Shown: in pieces, positions 18,657 through 28,862 of the stretch
How positions within the stretch are numbered: position 1 is the first letter of the stretch
How the letters are laid out: each line of letters starts with the position of its first letter
NCBI RefSeq assembly: GCF_039904985.1
Contig: NZ_CP157005.1
Location: 3,739,501-3,803,500 of the forward strand
From: Methylomonas sp. AM2-LC
GTDB taxonomy: Bacteria; Pseudomonadota; Gammaproteobacteria; Methylococcales; Methylomonadaceae
DNA length: 64,000 bases
Direction of reading: 5' to 3'
Position numbers and translations under genes: made by a program
Notes under the pieces: generated by a model
Told to the model about the DNA's origin: nothing
Seen by the model: the letters and a program-made list of their open reading frames with translations, nothing else
Databases searched by the model: none

Positions 18657-19178
18657 ATGGCAGACCCATTTCTAGGCGAAATCAGAATCTTTTCGGGTAA
18701 CTTTGCCCCCGTTGGATGGTTCCTGTGCGATGGTACAATTTTGCCCATCTCCCAATACACCGCTTTGTTTGCTATTATTGGCACAACATACGGCGGTAAC
18801 GGAGTAAGTAACTTTGCCTTACCGGATTTACGCGGACGCTTTCCAATTGGACAAGGATCTGGCCCCGGTCTCTCACCTGTCATATGGGGAGAATCGAGCG
18901 GTCAGGAATCGGTAACATTGCTTGCTAACCAAATGCCTAGCCATAACCATCAATTAACAGCTAGCAGTAGTGCTGGCACCACGGATAATCCCCTCAATGC
19001 CATTCTGGCAAATGGTTCAGGATCTTCCATTTATGCAACAGGCAGCGCACCTAACGAAACTCTGGCACCCACAACTATTACCAACGCTGGAGGTAATACA
19101 CCGATACCTATTCGCAACCCTCATCTAGGAATTACTTTCATTATTGCGTATACCGGTATTTTTCCTTCACGTGCTTAA
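18657..19178 (+). CDS. Phage-tail-collar-domain protein (microcystin-dependent-protein family)
   Basis: 173 residues without a signal peptide. It starts with the family hallmark FLGEIRIFSGNFAPVGWFLCDG and contains ALPDLRGRFPIGQGSGPG and a later histidine-rich PSHNHQL. Related proteins are small, free-standing tail-collar domains of uncertain function, often next to other surface proteins and not part of a prophage. No other phage gene is nearby. A loose ribosome-binding site (GAGG, about 18643) precedes the ATG. Confidence 0.85.
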   Translation: MADPFLGEIRIFSGNFAPVGWFLCDGTILPISQYTALFAIIGTTYGGNGVSNFALPDLRGRFPIGQGSGPGLSPVIWGESSGQESVTLLANQMPSHNHQLTASSSAGTTDNPLNAILANGSGSSIYATGSAPNETLAPTTITNAGGNTPIPIRNPHLGITFIIAYTGIFPSRA

Positions 19179-19193
19179 CAAGATCAAAATACT

Positions 19194-19232
19194 CAGTTAT
19201 GCTTGAAAAGCTCTGTCTGACAGGCATAACTG
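19194..19232. repeat. Nested inverted repeat after the tail-collar gene
   Basis: CAGTTATGC (19194-19202) pairs exactly with GCATAACTG (19224-19232); inside it CTGTC and GACAG (19213-19217, 19219-19223) form a second stem. The position 16 bases after a stop codon fits a transcription terminator, though no T-run follows. Confidence 0.55.
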
Positions 19233-19272
19233 GTCATAGCGCTTTAAGCGTTTGCATGAAAAGGTTTTAGAG

Positions 19273-19644
19273 ATGTCCACATTACGATACCCTCGCCCGG
19301 TTAACAGGCGGCATTTTCTTAAAGTTTCTGGGCTTACGGCAGTTGCTTCATTTGCGATATCGCCGTTGGCCTTGGCTTTTGATCACAGCTATTCAAGTTT
19401 GAAAGTAGGGGTTAAAGAGTATCGGGGGACAGATAACGGCAAACTTTTGTTGTCCACCGACCAAGGTAAAACTTGGACTGAAATAGCCAACTTTGGCGAT
19501 GATTGTAGCGTCGAAAATATTACAGCCGAACTCAATGGCTTGGTTAAAGTACATCTGCGAAAAGGTGCGCATTCCATCTGGATACAATCTGATAATGACC
19601 AAAAATGGGTTACTGAAAACTATATTCCACCGACAAAATTTTAA
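19273..19644 (+). CDS. Small exported protein with a twin-arginine-like signal
   Basis: 123 residues. The N-terminus has VNRRHFLKVSGLTAVASFAISPLALA (given in two parts: VNRRHFLKVSG, then a hydrophobic stretch), which fits a Tat signal although the motif is not perfect. The mature part is about 90 residues of beta-rich sequence with LLLSTDQGKTWTEIANFGDDC, resembling a BNR/sialidase-type blade. I chose the ATG with GAAAAGG eight bases upstream; an in-frame TTG at 19252 is less likely. Function is unknown; it could bind a partner in the periplasm. Confidence 0.7.
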   Translation: MSTLRYPRPVNRRHFLKVSGLTAVASFAISPLALAFDHSYSSLKVGVKEYRGTDNGKLLLSTDQGKTWTEIANFGDDCSVENITAELNGLVKVHLRKGAHSIWIQSDNDQKWVTENYIPPTKF

Positions 19645-19657
19645 ACTCCACTAATTG

Positions 19658-20137
19658 GTGAACCCTATATCACTGCGTGTAGAATCTACAACTGACGAAT
19701 ACTTTCTGCGTCAGTTGTATGCTTCCACTCGCAGCAAGGAAATGGTATTAACTCCCTGGAGTGAAGCGCTAAAAGAGGCGTTTCTTAATCAACAATTTGA
19801 TTTACAGCGCGACCACTATCGGCAACACTATCCAGAAACAGAATTTATGCTGATTTTGAATGAGGATAAACCAATTGGACGCTGGTATCTACACAGTAAC
19901 ACAGACCACCTGCTGCTATTGGATATTTCCCTATTACCCGACTATTGTAATCAAGGTATTGGCAGCTATTTACTGAATACCTTATTGGTTAAAGGTACGC
20001 AACAGCACAAGCCTGTCAGATTACATGTAGAAAACCATAATCGTGCAAAAAGCTTATATCTACGACTTGGCTTTTCGATGATTGAGGATAAAGGTATCTA
20101 TCTGCTCATGCAATGGCTACCCCACACAACCAACTAA
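19658..20137 (+). CDS. GNAT-family N-acetyltransferase
   Basis: 159 residues with the GNAT fold. The acetyl-CoA-binding segment is visible as LLPDYCNQGIGSYLLNTLL (about 90-108, the Q/RxxGxG/A loop being NQGIGS), and LHVENHNRAKSLYLRLGF is the usual C-terminal signature. Such enzymes move an acetyl group to small molecules or protein N-termini; the substrate cannot be read from the sequence. The start is GTG at 19658 or TTG at 19655; neither has a clear ribosome-binding site. It begins 13 bases after the small exported protein. Confidence 0.85.
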   Translation: MNPISLRVESTTDEYFLRQLYASTRSKEMVLTPWSEALKEAFLNQQFDLQRDHYRQHYPETEFMLILNEDKPIGRWYLHSNTDHLLLLDISLLPDYCNQGIGSYLLNTLLVKGTQQHKPVRLHVENHNRAKSLYLRLGFSMIEDKGIYLLMQWLPHTTN

Positions 20138-20186
20138 TTTTTAAACTCAATTCACCCTACTTCTCACAAAACACTTAGCATTTGCT

Positions 20187-20225
20187 TATAATGCTATACG
20201 TATATCTGCGCAGTAATCATTACTG
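20187..20225 (+). promoter_or_regulatory. Promoter-like -10 box and adjoining 15-bp palindrome before the glycosyltransferase
   Basis: TATAAT (20187-20192) is followed 18 bases later by the perfect palindrome CAGTAATCATTACTG (20211-20225), which would overlap the start region of the transcript. This arrangement is typical of an operator. A convincing -35 box is not visible. The glycosyltransferase ATG is 64 bases downstream. Confidence 0.4.
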
Positions 20226-20288
20226 AAATGCGTATGTTTTTTAGCAGCGACCGACAATCGCCAAACCCACTAGCAACGAGTTAAGCAT

Positions 20289-21431
20289 ATGGCAAGCATT
20301 GGTTTATGTATGATAGTGAAAAACGAGGCAAGCATTATCTGCCGCTGCCTGCAAAGCGCCATGCCCCTACTGGATTATGTATTAATTGTTGATACGGGTT
20401 CGAGTGACGCTACCCCGCAAATTATTCGTGACTTTCTGCATACTCAACAACTGCCCGGCTGCGTAATAGAAGAGCCTTGGCAGAATTTTGCTTATAATCG
20501 AAATTTTGCGCTGCAAAAACTCAGAGAACATCCAGAGATTGACTATGGTCTCATGATAGATGCCGACGAAGTGCTGGTTTTCGAAGCTGATTTCAATGCT
20601 GAACAATTCAAACAACAACTGCAATTGGATCTGTACGATGTGCAAACCCGCTATGGAAATATAGCCTATCTGCGCCCGCAACTGTTCAGTAATCGCTTAG
20701 CGTTGAGTTACAAAGGTGTGTTGCATGAATTTCTTGACATCCGCAAAATCCCTACTCGCGGAACTGCACAAGGCTTTTTCAACCACCCTATTCAAGACAG
20801 TACCCGCAATCACAATCCTAATAAATTTGCAGATGACGCTGCGTTATTAGAACAAGTATTACGCGAAGAAAAAGATGCTTTCATGATCAGCCGTTATACT
20901 TTTTACTTAGCACAAAGTTATCGTGATTGTGGCGCTCATCAGCAAGCGATGGATGCCTATTTGCGCCGAGCAGAACTGGGCGGCTGGATTGAAGAAGTCT
21001 ACTTCAGCCTGCTAAGTGCAGCACGTCTAAAAGAAGTACTTGACTATGCCAGTCAGGAAGTCATTCAATCCTATCTTGCGGCACACGAACTATTACCCGC
21101 ACGCTTAGAAGCATTGCATGGTGCTATTCGCTATTGTCGGCTACACGAAAAATACCAACAGGCCTATATATTGGCAAAACAGGCTATCACTCAATCCGCG
21201 CCTAAGGACGGTTTATTTTTGGAAAACTGGATTTTTGATTACGGACTACTTGATGAACTTTCTATTGTTGCGTATTGGGTTGGTAATTTTCAAGAGTGCT
21301 TTGACTGTTGCCTAAGCATTTTACAACAAGCAAAAATTCCCACTGCCTCGCGCCAACGCATTCGTGATAATGCCTGTTTAGCAATATCCAAACTGGGGCA
21401 AGCGGATTTGGCAAATTTGCTACCTCCGTAA
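20289..21431 (+). CDS. Family 2 glycosyltransferase with a helical repeat tail
   Basis: 380 residues. The GT-A start is typical: SIGLCMIVKNEASIICRCLQSA, then VDTGSSDATPQIIRDF and the metal-binding MIDADEVL (about 86-93). The C-terminal half (about 195-380) is alpha-helical and TPR-like (TFYLAQSYRDCGAHQQAMDAYLRRAE in parts). This layout matches SPBc2-type glycosyltransferases that modify proteins or polysaccharides. Substrate unknown; nearness to surface proteins suggests glycosylation of an exported product, an inference. Confidence 0.85.
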   Translation: MASIGLCMIVKNEASIICRCLQSAMPLLDYVLIVDTGSSDATPQIIRDFLHTQQLPGCVIEEPWQNFAYNRNFALQKLREHPEIDYGLMIDADEVLVFEADFNAEQFKQQLQLDLYDVQTRYGNIAYLRPQLFSNRLALSYKGVLHEFLDIRKIPTRGTAQGFFNHPIQDSTRNHNPNKFADDAALLEQVLREEKDAFMISRYTFYLAQSYRDCGAHQQAMDAYLRRAELGGWIEEVYFSLLSAARLKEVLDYASQEVIQSYLAAHELLPARLEALHGAIRYCRLHEKYQQAYILAKQAITQSAPKDGLFLENWIFDYGLLDELSIVAYWVGNFQECFDCCLSILQQAKIPTASRQRIRDNACLAISKLGQADLANLLPP

Positions 21432-21847
21432 CTGAAAACAGGCTGATTTGTCAACAAATACCCAACTGATCATAAGTTTTCTATAATAGTTTTGTGATAC
21501 CCCTCATAAATAATAAAACGAGTGCTTTTTTTCTAAAAATAACTGCTATATTTCTTACAACGATTTCTCTCTTTCTTACAAAAGAGGGAAATTAAGTGAT
21601 TAGTTTACGCCATAATAACATTACTTAATATATGGTAATTAGCACTCAGCAAAATAGCCTTAATTTCAGATGTGTCGCTACTATCAAAAGCGATAAACAC
21701 CGCATCTAATTTAATGCGAATTAACTAAAAATTTACGACCCTACCCATTAATAGTTTTCGTTGTCCGAAGCACTGATGTACAGCCTGGTACAGTTTATTT
21801 ATTGCTTCCAGACAGTAATTTAATATTTTTTAGAGCGCCTGCAATTC
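21432..21847. other. Intergenic region before the giant receptor, AT-rich, no gene seen
   Basis: This region is 416 bases long. TATAAT-like TATAAT at about 21483 lies in TTTTCTATAATAG, a possible -10. I looked for a flagellar sigma-28 promoter (TAAA-N15-GCCGATAA) and found none. There is no clear ribosome-binding site before the receptor ATG. No RNA gene recognised. Confidence 0.4.
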
Positions 21848-24800
21848 ATGAAAAACAACCAGCCAATAACTCAAAACGAAGTACATTTTTCCGCAGATGA
21901 TATTATCGTCTCAATCACCGACACTCAGGGTGTTATAACCAGTGTCAGCCCTGCTTTCTGCCAAATTAGTGGTTATACTGAAGCAGAAATGCTCGGTCAA
22001 AATCACAATATGGTGCGTCATCCTGATATGCCACCGGAAGCTTTCGAATGGTTATGGCGCACGGTAAAAACGGGAAAGACCTGGAATGCACGGGTTAAAA
22101 ACCGGGCAAAAAACGGCGACTTTTATTGGGTGGACGCAACCGTATTACCCCTTTTCGAAAACAATCAGATTATCGGATATAGATCATTACGGGTAAAACC
22201 AAGTCGGGCTCAGGTAGATGAAGCAAATAAACTCTACAACGACATCAATGCAAAACGGATTAAAAATCCATTTATACCTGGAAAATTTGCTCTGTTCATT
22301 AGCCAATTAAAGCTACGACAAAAGTTTATGATTTTGGTAGTGCTGGCAGTCATGATGTGTGCAATACCTACCTGTATATTAACAAAACGTATTAATGATG
22401 AACTGGATTTCTCTGCCAAAGAAACTCAAGGTATTACTTATATCCGCGAAACTATCAAGCTACTGCAACTGGTTCAACAACATCGTAACCTTGCAGTTTT
22501 AGTTTTAGCCGGCGACAGCAAAAGTGCCATCAATCTCGAAGCCAAACAGACTGAAGTTAATTTACAACTCAAAGCGCTGGACACAATAGACAGCAATATG
22601 CCAGAAATGGGTATGACTAACGCCCTAAAACCTATTCGCAGTGACTGGGAAAATATTACCACCTCATTAGAAAACCAATCAGCAACCAACAATTTGGTCA
22701 AACATGCCGCCTTGACGGATAAAATTTTCGCTTTCAATCGGACTATTGGCGATGTTTCAAATTTAGCACTCGATCCAGTACTGGATAGCTATTACTTGAT
22801 TATCATCGCAAATTATCAACTGAGTGATATTGCAGAACGACTAAGTTTGTTAGCCAGCATTGGCGGACGCGCTTTGGAACAAAAAACCGTGTCACCCCAA
22901 GATATACAGGATTTACAAAAAATACTGGGCGATTTACCGGGGGCACAAGCCCTGTTGGAAGAAAATATCCGTAAAGTACAGGTATCCGATTCCCTTCGTA
23001 ATGAAGTACAGAAAATTAGCCAGGATATTGCTTCAATCAGCCAATTAACCACAGATCAAATCATAAAACCAGCCAAACTGGAATTCTCCGGGCATGATTT
23101 TGTAGAAACCACACTCGATAAAACAGACTATATTTACAAAGTATCGGCAGATATTAACGATTTAGTAAATGACTTAGTTAATAGCCGGATTGCTAATACC
23201 CAAAACTCCAGATTAATCAACCTACTCGGAATACTTAGCTTATTGGCAGTTAATTTACTGTTAACCAGTTGGATAATACGTGGAATTTTACGACCCGTAA
23301 CGGCAATGAGCGAAGCGCTTAATAAACTGGGTCGTGGTGAAATGCCAAGCAACGATGGACAAGATTACGGCCAGGAAATGAATCAACTTAAAGAAGGCCT
23401 GAATTTGGCAATATCCAGTGTCCGCTCTTTGATTTCTGATACCCGAATGTTAGTGCTGGATGCAACTAACGGTAAACTGTCTTCTAGGGCGGATGCTGAC
23501 AAACATCAAGGCGATTACCGTAAAATTGTACAAGGTATCAATAATACCCTTGATGCAGTAATTGGTCCGCTCAATGTCGCAGCAACTTATGTAGAAAATA
23601 TTTCCAAAGGCGCTATTCCAGCTAAAATTACCGATAATTACAATGGCGATTTCAACGTTATTAAAACCAATATCAATACCTGTATTGATGCAGTGAACGC
23701 GCTGGTTGCAGATGCGGTGATGCTCTCGCAAGCCGCTGTGGAAGGCAAACTGTCTACCCGTGCTGACGATACTAAACACCAGGGCGACTATCGCAAGATC
23801 GTACAAGGTGTAAACAACACACTGGATGCTGTGATTGGGCCATTGAATGTCGCAGCTGATTATGTGGACAATATTTCCAAAGGATCTATTCCAACCAAAA
23901 TTACCGACACTTACAACGGCGATTTCAATACCATCAAAAACAATCTGAACAATTGTATTGATGCTATCAATAATATGGTCACCGAAGCAGCCAACCTGGA
24001 AAAAGCCGCTATTGAAGGCCATTTGGCCACCCGTGCCGATGCCAGCCAGTATCAAGGCGATTACCGTAAAATTGTACAAGGTGTCAATAACACCCTGGAT
24101 GCCGTGATTGGTCCGCTCAATGTCGCTGCCGATTATGTCGATAATATTGCCAAAGGGGCTATTCCAGCTAAAATCACCGATAACTACAATGGTGATTTCA
24201 ACGTCATTAAAACCAATCTCAATACCTGTATTGATGCGGTAAATGCACTGGTTGCGGATGCGGTAATGCTCTCGCAAGCCGCTGTGGAAGGCAAGCTGTC
24301 TACCCGTGCTAACGATACTAAACACCAGGGCGACTATCGCAAGATCGTACAAGGTGTGAACAACACGCTGGATGCGGTGATTGGGCCATTGAACGTGGCG
24401 GCTGATTATGTGGATAATATCTCTAAAGGTTTGATTCCAGCCATAATTACCGACACTTACAACGGCGATTTCAATACCATCAAAAACAATTTGAACAATT
24501 GTATTGATGCTATCAGTAATATGGTCACCGAAGCAGCCAACCTGGAAAAAGCCGCTATTGAAGGCCATTTGGCCACCCGTGCCGATGCCAGCCAGTATCA
24601 AGGCGATTACCGTAAAATTGTACAGGGTGTAAACAATACGCTAGATGCTGTGATTGGTCCGCTCAATGTGGCTGCCGAATATGTCGATAATATCGCCAAA
24701 GGCGCTATTCCAGCTAAAATTACCGATAATTACAATGGCGATTTCAACGTCATTAAAACCAATCTCAATACCTGTATTGATGCGGTAAATGCACTGATTG

Positions 24801-26740
24801 CCGATGCGGTAATGCTGTCGCAGGCAGCGGTGGAAGGCAAACTGTCTACCCGTGCCGATGACACTCAACACCAGGGTGACTATCGCAAGATTGTGCAAGG
24901 TGTAAACAGTACACTGGATGCTGTGATTGGGCCATTGAATGTCGCGGCTGATTATGTAGACAATATTTCCAAAGGATCTATTCCAGCCAAAATTACCGAC
25001 ACTTACAACGGCGACTTCAATACCATCAAAAACAACTTGAACAATTGTATTGATGCTATCAGCAATATGGTCACCGAAGCAGCCAGCCTGGAAAAAGCCG
25101 CTGTTGAAGGCCATTTGGCCACCCGTGCCGATGCCAGCCAGTATCAAGGCGATTACCGTAAAATTGTACAAGGTGTCAATAATACCCTGGATGCCGTAAT
25201 TGGCCCTCTCAATGTGGCTGCCAATTATGTCGATAATATTGCAAAAGGGGCCATTCCGACCAAGATCACTGACTCTTACAACGGCGATTTCAACGTCATT
25301 AAAACCAATCTCAATACCTGTATTGATGCGGTAAATGCACTGGTTGCCGATACGGTGATGCTGTCACAGGCAGCGGTAGAAGGCAAACTATCTACCCGTG
25401 CTGATGACACTCAACACCAGGGCGACTATCGCAAGATTGTTCAAGGTGTGAACAACACACTGGATGCCGTGATTAGGCCATTGAATGTCGCGGCTGATTA
25501 TGTGGACAATATTTCCAAAGGATCAATACCAGCCCAAATTATCGACACTTACAACGGAGATTTCAATACCATCAAAAACAATCTCAATACTTGTATAGGC
25601 GCTATCAATAACTTGGTGGCTGATGCCAATATGCTATCAATCGCCGCTGTCGAAGGCCAGCTGCAAACACGTGCTGATGCCAGCCAACACCAAGGTGATT
25701 TTCGAAAAATTGTGCAAGGTTTTAATGATACGTTGGACGGTGTTATTTTACCAGTTAACGAAGCCGTTGAAGTGTTAACGCTGGTTGAACAAGGCGATCT
25801 AACACGCATAATACGTGGAAATTACAAGGGGCAACTGGGCGACTTTAAAGACACTGTTAACAATACCATCGCCAAATTGTCGCAAACTATTTCAGAAGTC
25901 ATCAGTTCCGCTGATCAATTAGGCAATGCTTCTGAACAGATCAGTGCCACCTCACAATCTTTATCGCAAGCCTCTAGCGAACAAGCGGCTAGCGTTGAAC
26001 AAACCTCGGCCAGTATCGAAGAAATGGCTGCCAGTATTAACCAAAATGCTGAAAATGCCAAGGTAACCGATGGCATGGCCAGCAAAGCATCACACGAAGC
26101 CACCGAGGGAGGGGTTGCCGTAAAACAAACCGTAGATGCCATGAAAGAAATTGCCAATAAAATTGGCATTATTGACGATATCGCTTATCAAACCAATATG
26201 CTGGCCTTAAATGCCGCCATAGAGGCTGCTCGGGCTGGCGATCACGGCAAAGGTTTTGCGGTAGTGGCTTCAGAAGTACGTAAACTGGCAGAACGCAGTC
26301 AAGTAGCGGCGGCAGAAATCGGTACATTGGCAGAAACCAGCGTCAAAACGGCAGAAAGTGCGGGCAGATTACTGGACGAAATCGTACCTAGCATAGCCAA
26401 AACATCAGACTTGGTACAGGAAATTGCAGCAGCCTCGCATGAGCAATCATCAGGCGTTAGCCAAATTAACACGGCCATGAATCAAATGAGTCAAATTACC
26501 CAGCAAAATGCTTCCGCCAGTGAACAATTGGCCGCTACCGCCGAAGAGATGACCAGTCAGACCGAACAACTGCAAAGTCTGATGAGCTTCTTTAAAATTA
26601 CTGGCAGCAATGTAATAGTGAGTGACAAACTCGATAGCTCTTCTACAAAAACGGTAAAAGTCAGACCCACCCTGCAACACAATCAGGAACGAAGCGATGA
26701 CGAGTTTGAATTTGACTTAAGCAAATTCCAAAAATTTTAA
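21848..26740 (+). CDS. Giant methyl-accepting chemotaxis protein: Aer-like PAS, periplasmic domain, poly-HAMP, signalling domain
   Basis: 1630 residues, several times the usual receptor length. Order: PAS domain (about 15-125) with R57, H58, D60 and W79 placed as in the FAD-binding Aer receptor; TM1 (about 160-178); a periplasmic sensor of about 275 residues; TM2 (about 457-480); HAMP; eight tandem 91-residue HAMP-type repeats (564-1291); a further HAMP-like unit; and the MCP signalling domain with the canonical tip ([20 protein letters not shown]). It ends [10 protein letters not shown], matching the x-aromatic-x-x-aromatic CheR tether. Redox or oxygen sensing is an inference from the PAS domain. 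It is the first gene of the chemosensory cluster, separated from the rest by 624 bases. Confidence 0.93.
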   Translation: MKNNQPITQNEVHFSADDIIVSITDTQGVITSVSPAFCQISGYTEAEMLGQNHNMVRHPDMPPEAFEWLWRTVKTGKTWNARVKNRAKNGDFYWVDATVLPLFENNQIIGYRSLRVKPSRAQVDEANKLYNDINAKRIKNPFIPGKFALFISQLKLRQKFMILVVLAVMMCAIPTCILTKRINDELDFSAKETQGITYIRETIKLLQLVQQHRNLAVLVLAGDSKSAINLEAKQTEVNLQLKALDTIDSNMPEMGMTNALKPIRSDWENITTSLENQSATNNLVKHAALTDKIFAFNRTIGDVSNLALDPVLDSYYLIIIANYQLSDIAERLSLLASIGGRALEQKTVSPQDIQDLQKILGDLPGAQALLEENIRKVQVSDSLRNEVQKISQDIASISQLTTDQIIKPAKLEFSGHDFVETTLDKTDYIYKVSADINDLVNDLVNSRIANTQNSRLINLLGILSLLAVNLLLTSWIIRGILRPVTAMSEALNKLGRGEMPSNDGQDYGQEMNQLKEGLNLAISSVRSLISDTRMLVLDATNGKLSSRADADKHQGDYRKIVQGINNTLDAVIGPLNVAATYVENISKGAIPAKITDNYNGDFNVIKTNINTCIDAVNALVADAVMLSQAAVEGKLSTRADDTKHQGDYRKIVQGVNNTLDAVIGPLNVAADYVDNISKGSIPTKITDTYNGDFNTIKNNLNNCIDAINNMVTEAANLEKAAIEGHLATRADASQYQGDYRKIVQGVNNTLDAVIGPLNVAADYVDNIAKGAIPAKITDNYNGDFNVIKTNLNTCIDAVNALVADAVMLSQAAVEGKLSTRANDTKHQGDYRKIVQGVNNTLDAVIGPLNVAADYVDNISKGLIPAIITDTYNGDFNTIKNNLNNCIDAISNMVTEAANLEKAAIEGHLATRADASQYQGDYRKIVQGVNNTLDAVIGPLNVAAEYVDNIAKGAIPAKITDNYNGDFNVIKTNLNTCIDAVNALIADAVMLSQAAVEGKLSTRADDTQHQGDYRKIVQGVNSTLDAVIGPLNVAADYVDNISKGSIPAKITDTYNGDFNTIKNNLNNCIDAISNMVTEAASLEKAAVEGHLATRADASQYQGDYRKIVQGVNNTLDAVIGPLNVAANYVDNIAKGAIPTKITDSYNGDFNVIKTNLNTCIDAVNALVADTVMLSQAAVEGKLSTRADDTQHQGDYRKIVQGVNNTLDAVIRPLNVAADYVDNISKGSIPAQIIDTYNGDFNTIKNNLNTCIGAINNLVADANMLSIAAVEGQLQTRADASQHQGDFRKIVQGFNDTLDGVILPVNEAVEVLTLVEQGDLTRIIRGNYKGQLGDFKDTVNNTIAKLSQTISEVISSADQLGNASEQISATSQSLSQASSEQAASVEQTSASIEEMAASINQNAENAKVTDGMASKASHEATEGGVAVKQTVDAMKEIANKIGIIDDIAYQTNMLALNAAIEAARAGDHGKGFAVVASEVRKLAERSQVAAAEIGTLAETSVKTAESAGRLLDEIVPSIAKTSDLVQEIAAASHEQSSGVSQINTAMNQMSQITQQNASASEQLAATAEEMTSQTEQLQSLMSFFKITGSNVIVSDKLDSSSTKTVKVRPTLQHNQERSDDEFEFDLSKFQKF
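23537..25720 (+). repeat. Eight tandem 273-bp units (91 residues each) encoding HAMP-type repeats
   Basis: Each unit begins [16 protein letters not shown] or a close variant and is exactly 91 residues (13 heptads). Units alternate between two sequence types: odd units have [18 protein letters not shown], even units [14 protein letters not shown]. The true period is therefore 546 bases, four times over. Units differ mostly at synonymous positions. The array starts and ends exactly at unit boundaries. Confidence 0.95.
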
Positions 26741-27364
26741 AAAGGAGACCAATGAATAGCACTTATTTAAGATAAGAATTATTTACAAACAATACCTTAT
26801 TACCGAAAAGCTTCAGAAACACCATTCCACTGTTAACAGACAGCAGTAACAGATAAACTTGAAGTGATGACCAACTTGGATTTTGTTTCGGGACTTTCCA
26901 GCGAAGGCTGGCATGGACGGAGAATTGCTTCTGCATTCTCTACATAAAGCACATATGTGTGACTAATACCATGGCAGAACCTACACAGACGTATTCTCGA
27001 CGTCCTTTGCCGGAAAGCCCTGTAGCAAGATTAACATCGCTATTTAAATTCGCTGAAATCTATGGGAGCTTAAGCATATTTAAATTAATACCAATACTCA
27101 CCAATAGTTTTTTTAATTGCGATTGTGATCGCATTCAAAGAACAAACGCACAAATACCTATTTTTGTGATAGCTATCGTAAATAACGCAATTAATCAGTG
27201 GTTTTTGTTAAAAAACTGCTATCTTTAATCAACATTAAGTGGAATGAAATTCTGATCCAATTTGTTTTGCTGTGGCAATGGTCACCAACCTGATCACTAC
27301 GTTTAAAACAAGTTAAGACAGCTTTCAGGTACACATTTTTGTTAACTAAAATTAATAAGCGCAA
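26741..27364. other. 624-base spacer between the first receptor gene and the rest of the chemosensory cluster
   Basis: AAGGAG (26742-26747) precedes an ATG at 26752, but the frame closes after seven codons (MNSTYLR, stop at 26773). A weak hairpin (GAGAAT 26920-26925, ATTCTC 26935-26940) sits in a segment that resembles a degenerate dispersed repeat. An 89-codon frame at 26959-27228 starts with GTG, has no ribosome-binding site and no family signature, so I do not call it. A promoter for the following operon probably lies in 27230-27360. Confidence 0.45.
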
Positions 27365-28441
27365 ATGGACATTTTTGAATATATAGCAATACTGTTCGGT
27401 ATGTTGGCTGCTGGGTTTGTAGGTGCCTGGATAGGCAAAAAACCTTTACTGGCAAAACTGGCTGCACAACAAGCGATTAAAACGCCAACAATATCGATTA
27501 ATGACATAGAGGACTATATTGCTGATATAGACAATCTTTGCCATAAGCTACTGCCTATTTGGGCTAATCATATTGAATTATCCAGACTACAGATGGAGCA
27601 ATCTATCAGCGAGCTGTCTGCAGAATTTGCCAGCATTACGCAAAACTTGAATTCCGCACTGGATAACTCTCGTGCCGACTTACTTCAGGGTGATCATGGT
27701 ATTTTTGATACCAGTAATAAGCGCTTAGGTAAAATCGTGTCTAGCCTGGATGTTGCATTTAACGAAAACATGACCATGCTGGAACAAATTAGATCACTTG
27801 CCGGCTTTGTACGAGAACTGAAAGAAATGGCAAAAGAAGTCGCGAACACGGCGGCTCAAACCAATCTGATTGCCCTTAATGCCGCCATTGAAGCAGCGCG
27901 TGCTGGCGAGGCTGGACGTGGTTTTGCAGTGGTTGCCGATGAAGTCAGAAAACTTTCCACCCTGTCAGGAACTACAGGTAAATTAATTGGCGAAAAAGTA
28001 GAGCTGGTGAGTAGCGCTATCAACCATACCTTACAAGTCGCTGAAAAAACGGCTCAGACTCAATCTGACATTATTACCAACGCCAATTCAGACATAGAAG
28101 CGGTGTTAAATGATTTACATACTGTGTTTGATAACATGAAAACCTCGTCGCAAAAACTAAGCGAAGTCACACATAATATCAAAGGTGATATCGATCAATC
28201 ACTGGTGCATTTTCAATTTCAGGATCGTATTGGACAAATTCTGATACATGTAAAAGACAGCATCAATAAGGTTCCAGAGTACATGACTCTGAGTCATGCT
28301 AACGGTGTTACCTCTCTGAAACCCATCGGCACCAATGAATTATTAGCTTCGCTTAAAGGTTCTTACACTATGGTAGAAGAGCATCAGACGAACGAATCCA
28401 TTCCATCTCAACAAACACCGACTGAAATTACATTTTTTTAG
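27365..28441 (+). CDS. Short membrane-anchored methyl-accepting chemotaxis protein without periplasmic domain
   Basis: 358 residues. One N-terminal membrane helix (about 5-24) is followed directly by coiled coil and an MCP signalling domain with the tip motif [36 protein letters not shown] (in two parts: [19 protein letters not shown], then [12 protein letters not shown]). There is no ligand-binding domain or HAMP. The C-terminal [18 protein letters not shown] occurs in similar receptors encoded with CheY and CheA. It probably senses through the membrane or a partner. Nine bases separate it from cheY. Confidence 0.88.
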   Translation: MDIFEYIAILFGMLAAGFVGAWIGKKPLLAKLAAQQAIKTPTISINDIEDYIADIDNLCHKLLPIWANHIELSRLQMEQSISELSAEFASITQNLNSALDNSRADLLQGDHGIFDTSNKRLGKIVSSLDVAFNENMTMLEQIRSLAGFVRELKEMAKEVANTAAQTNLIALNAAIEAARAGEAGRGFAVVADEVRKLSTLSGTTGKLIGEKVELVSSAINHTLQVAEKTAQTQSDIITNANSDIEAVLNDLHTVFDNMKTSSQKLSEVTHNIKGDIDQSLVHFQFQDRIGQILIHVKDSINKVPEYMTLSHANGVTSLKPIGTNELLASLKGSYTMVEEHQTNESIPSQQTPTEITFF

Positions 28442-28449
28442 GAAAAACC

Positions 28450-28818
28450 ATGGCAAAAACTATATTAATTGTAGACGATTCGGCCTCTGTAAGGCAGGTA
28501 GTCAAAATTGCTCTGACGGGTGCAGGTTACGATGTCATTGAAGGCGTCGATGGTAAAGATGCACTGAGTAAACTGACTGGACAAAAAGTTCATCTGATTA
28601 TTTCTGACGTCAATATGCCCAACATGGACGGTATTACTTTTGTAAAAGAGGTCAAACAATTGGCCGCCTACAAATTTACGCCCATTATTATGTTAACGAC
28701 CGAATCGCAAGAAGGCAAAAAACAGGAAGGCCAAGCGGCTGGCGCTAAAGCCTGGGTTGTTAAACCCTTTCAGCCCGCGCAAATGCTGGCAGCTGTGTCC
28801 AAGCTTATTCTGCCGTAA
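28450..28818 (+). CDS. cheY: CheY-type single-domain response regulator
   Basis: 122 residues, a lone receiver domain. IVDDSASVRQVV provides the acidic pair, LIISDVNMPNMDG the phospho-acceptor aspartate (about D54), and the conserved MLTTES threonine and VVKPF lysine are present. It should receive phosphate from the CheA encoded two genes on and act on a motor or other output that lies outside this window. GGAAAAACC precedes the ATG. Confidence 0.92.
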   Translation: MAKTILIVDDSASVRQVVKIALTGAGYDVIEGVDGKDALSKLTGQKVHLIISDVNMPNMDGITFVKEVKQLAAYKFTPIIMLTTESQEGKKQEGQAAGAKAWVVKPFQPAQMLAAVSKLILP

Positions 28819-28862
28819 CTATTGCTAAAACTGAACGTTTTTTGTTCACCAGGAGTCCCCCC

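Noticed and set aside
18657..19178. Tail-collar protein as evidence for a prophage
   Set aside because: No capsid, terminase, portal, integrase or lysis gene is nearby; free-standing members of this family are common in bacteria.
23450..25171. Long antisense open frames (up to 383 codons) opposite the receptor repeats
   Set aside because: They repeat with the 273-bp period, follow from codon use on the plus strand, and have no starts with ribosome-binding sites.
23537..25720. Tandem repeats as a CRISPR or satellite array
   Set aside because: The 273-bp units are one continuous coding frame with HAMP-like sequence and no spacers.
26959..27228. 89-codon frame in the spacer after the first receptor
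   Set aside because: GTG start without a ribosome-binding site, low-complexity AT-rich codons, no recognisable motif.
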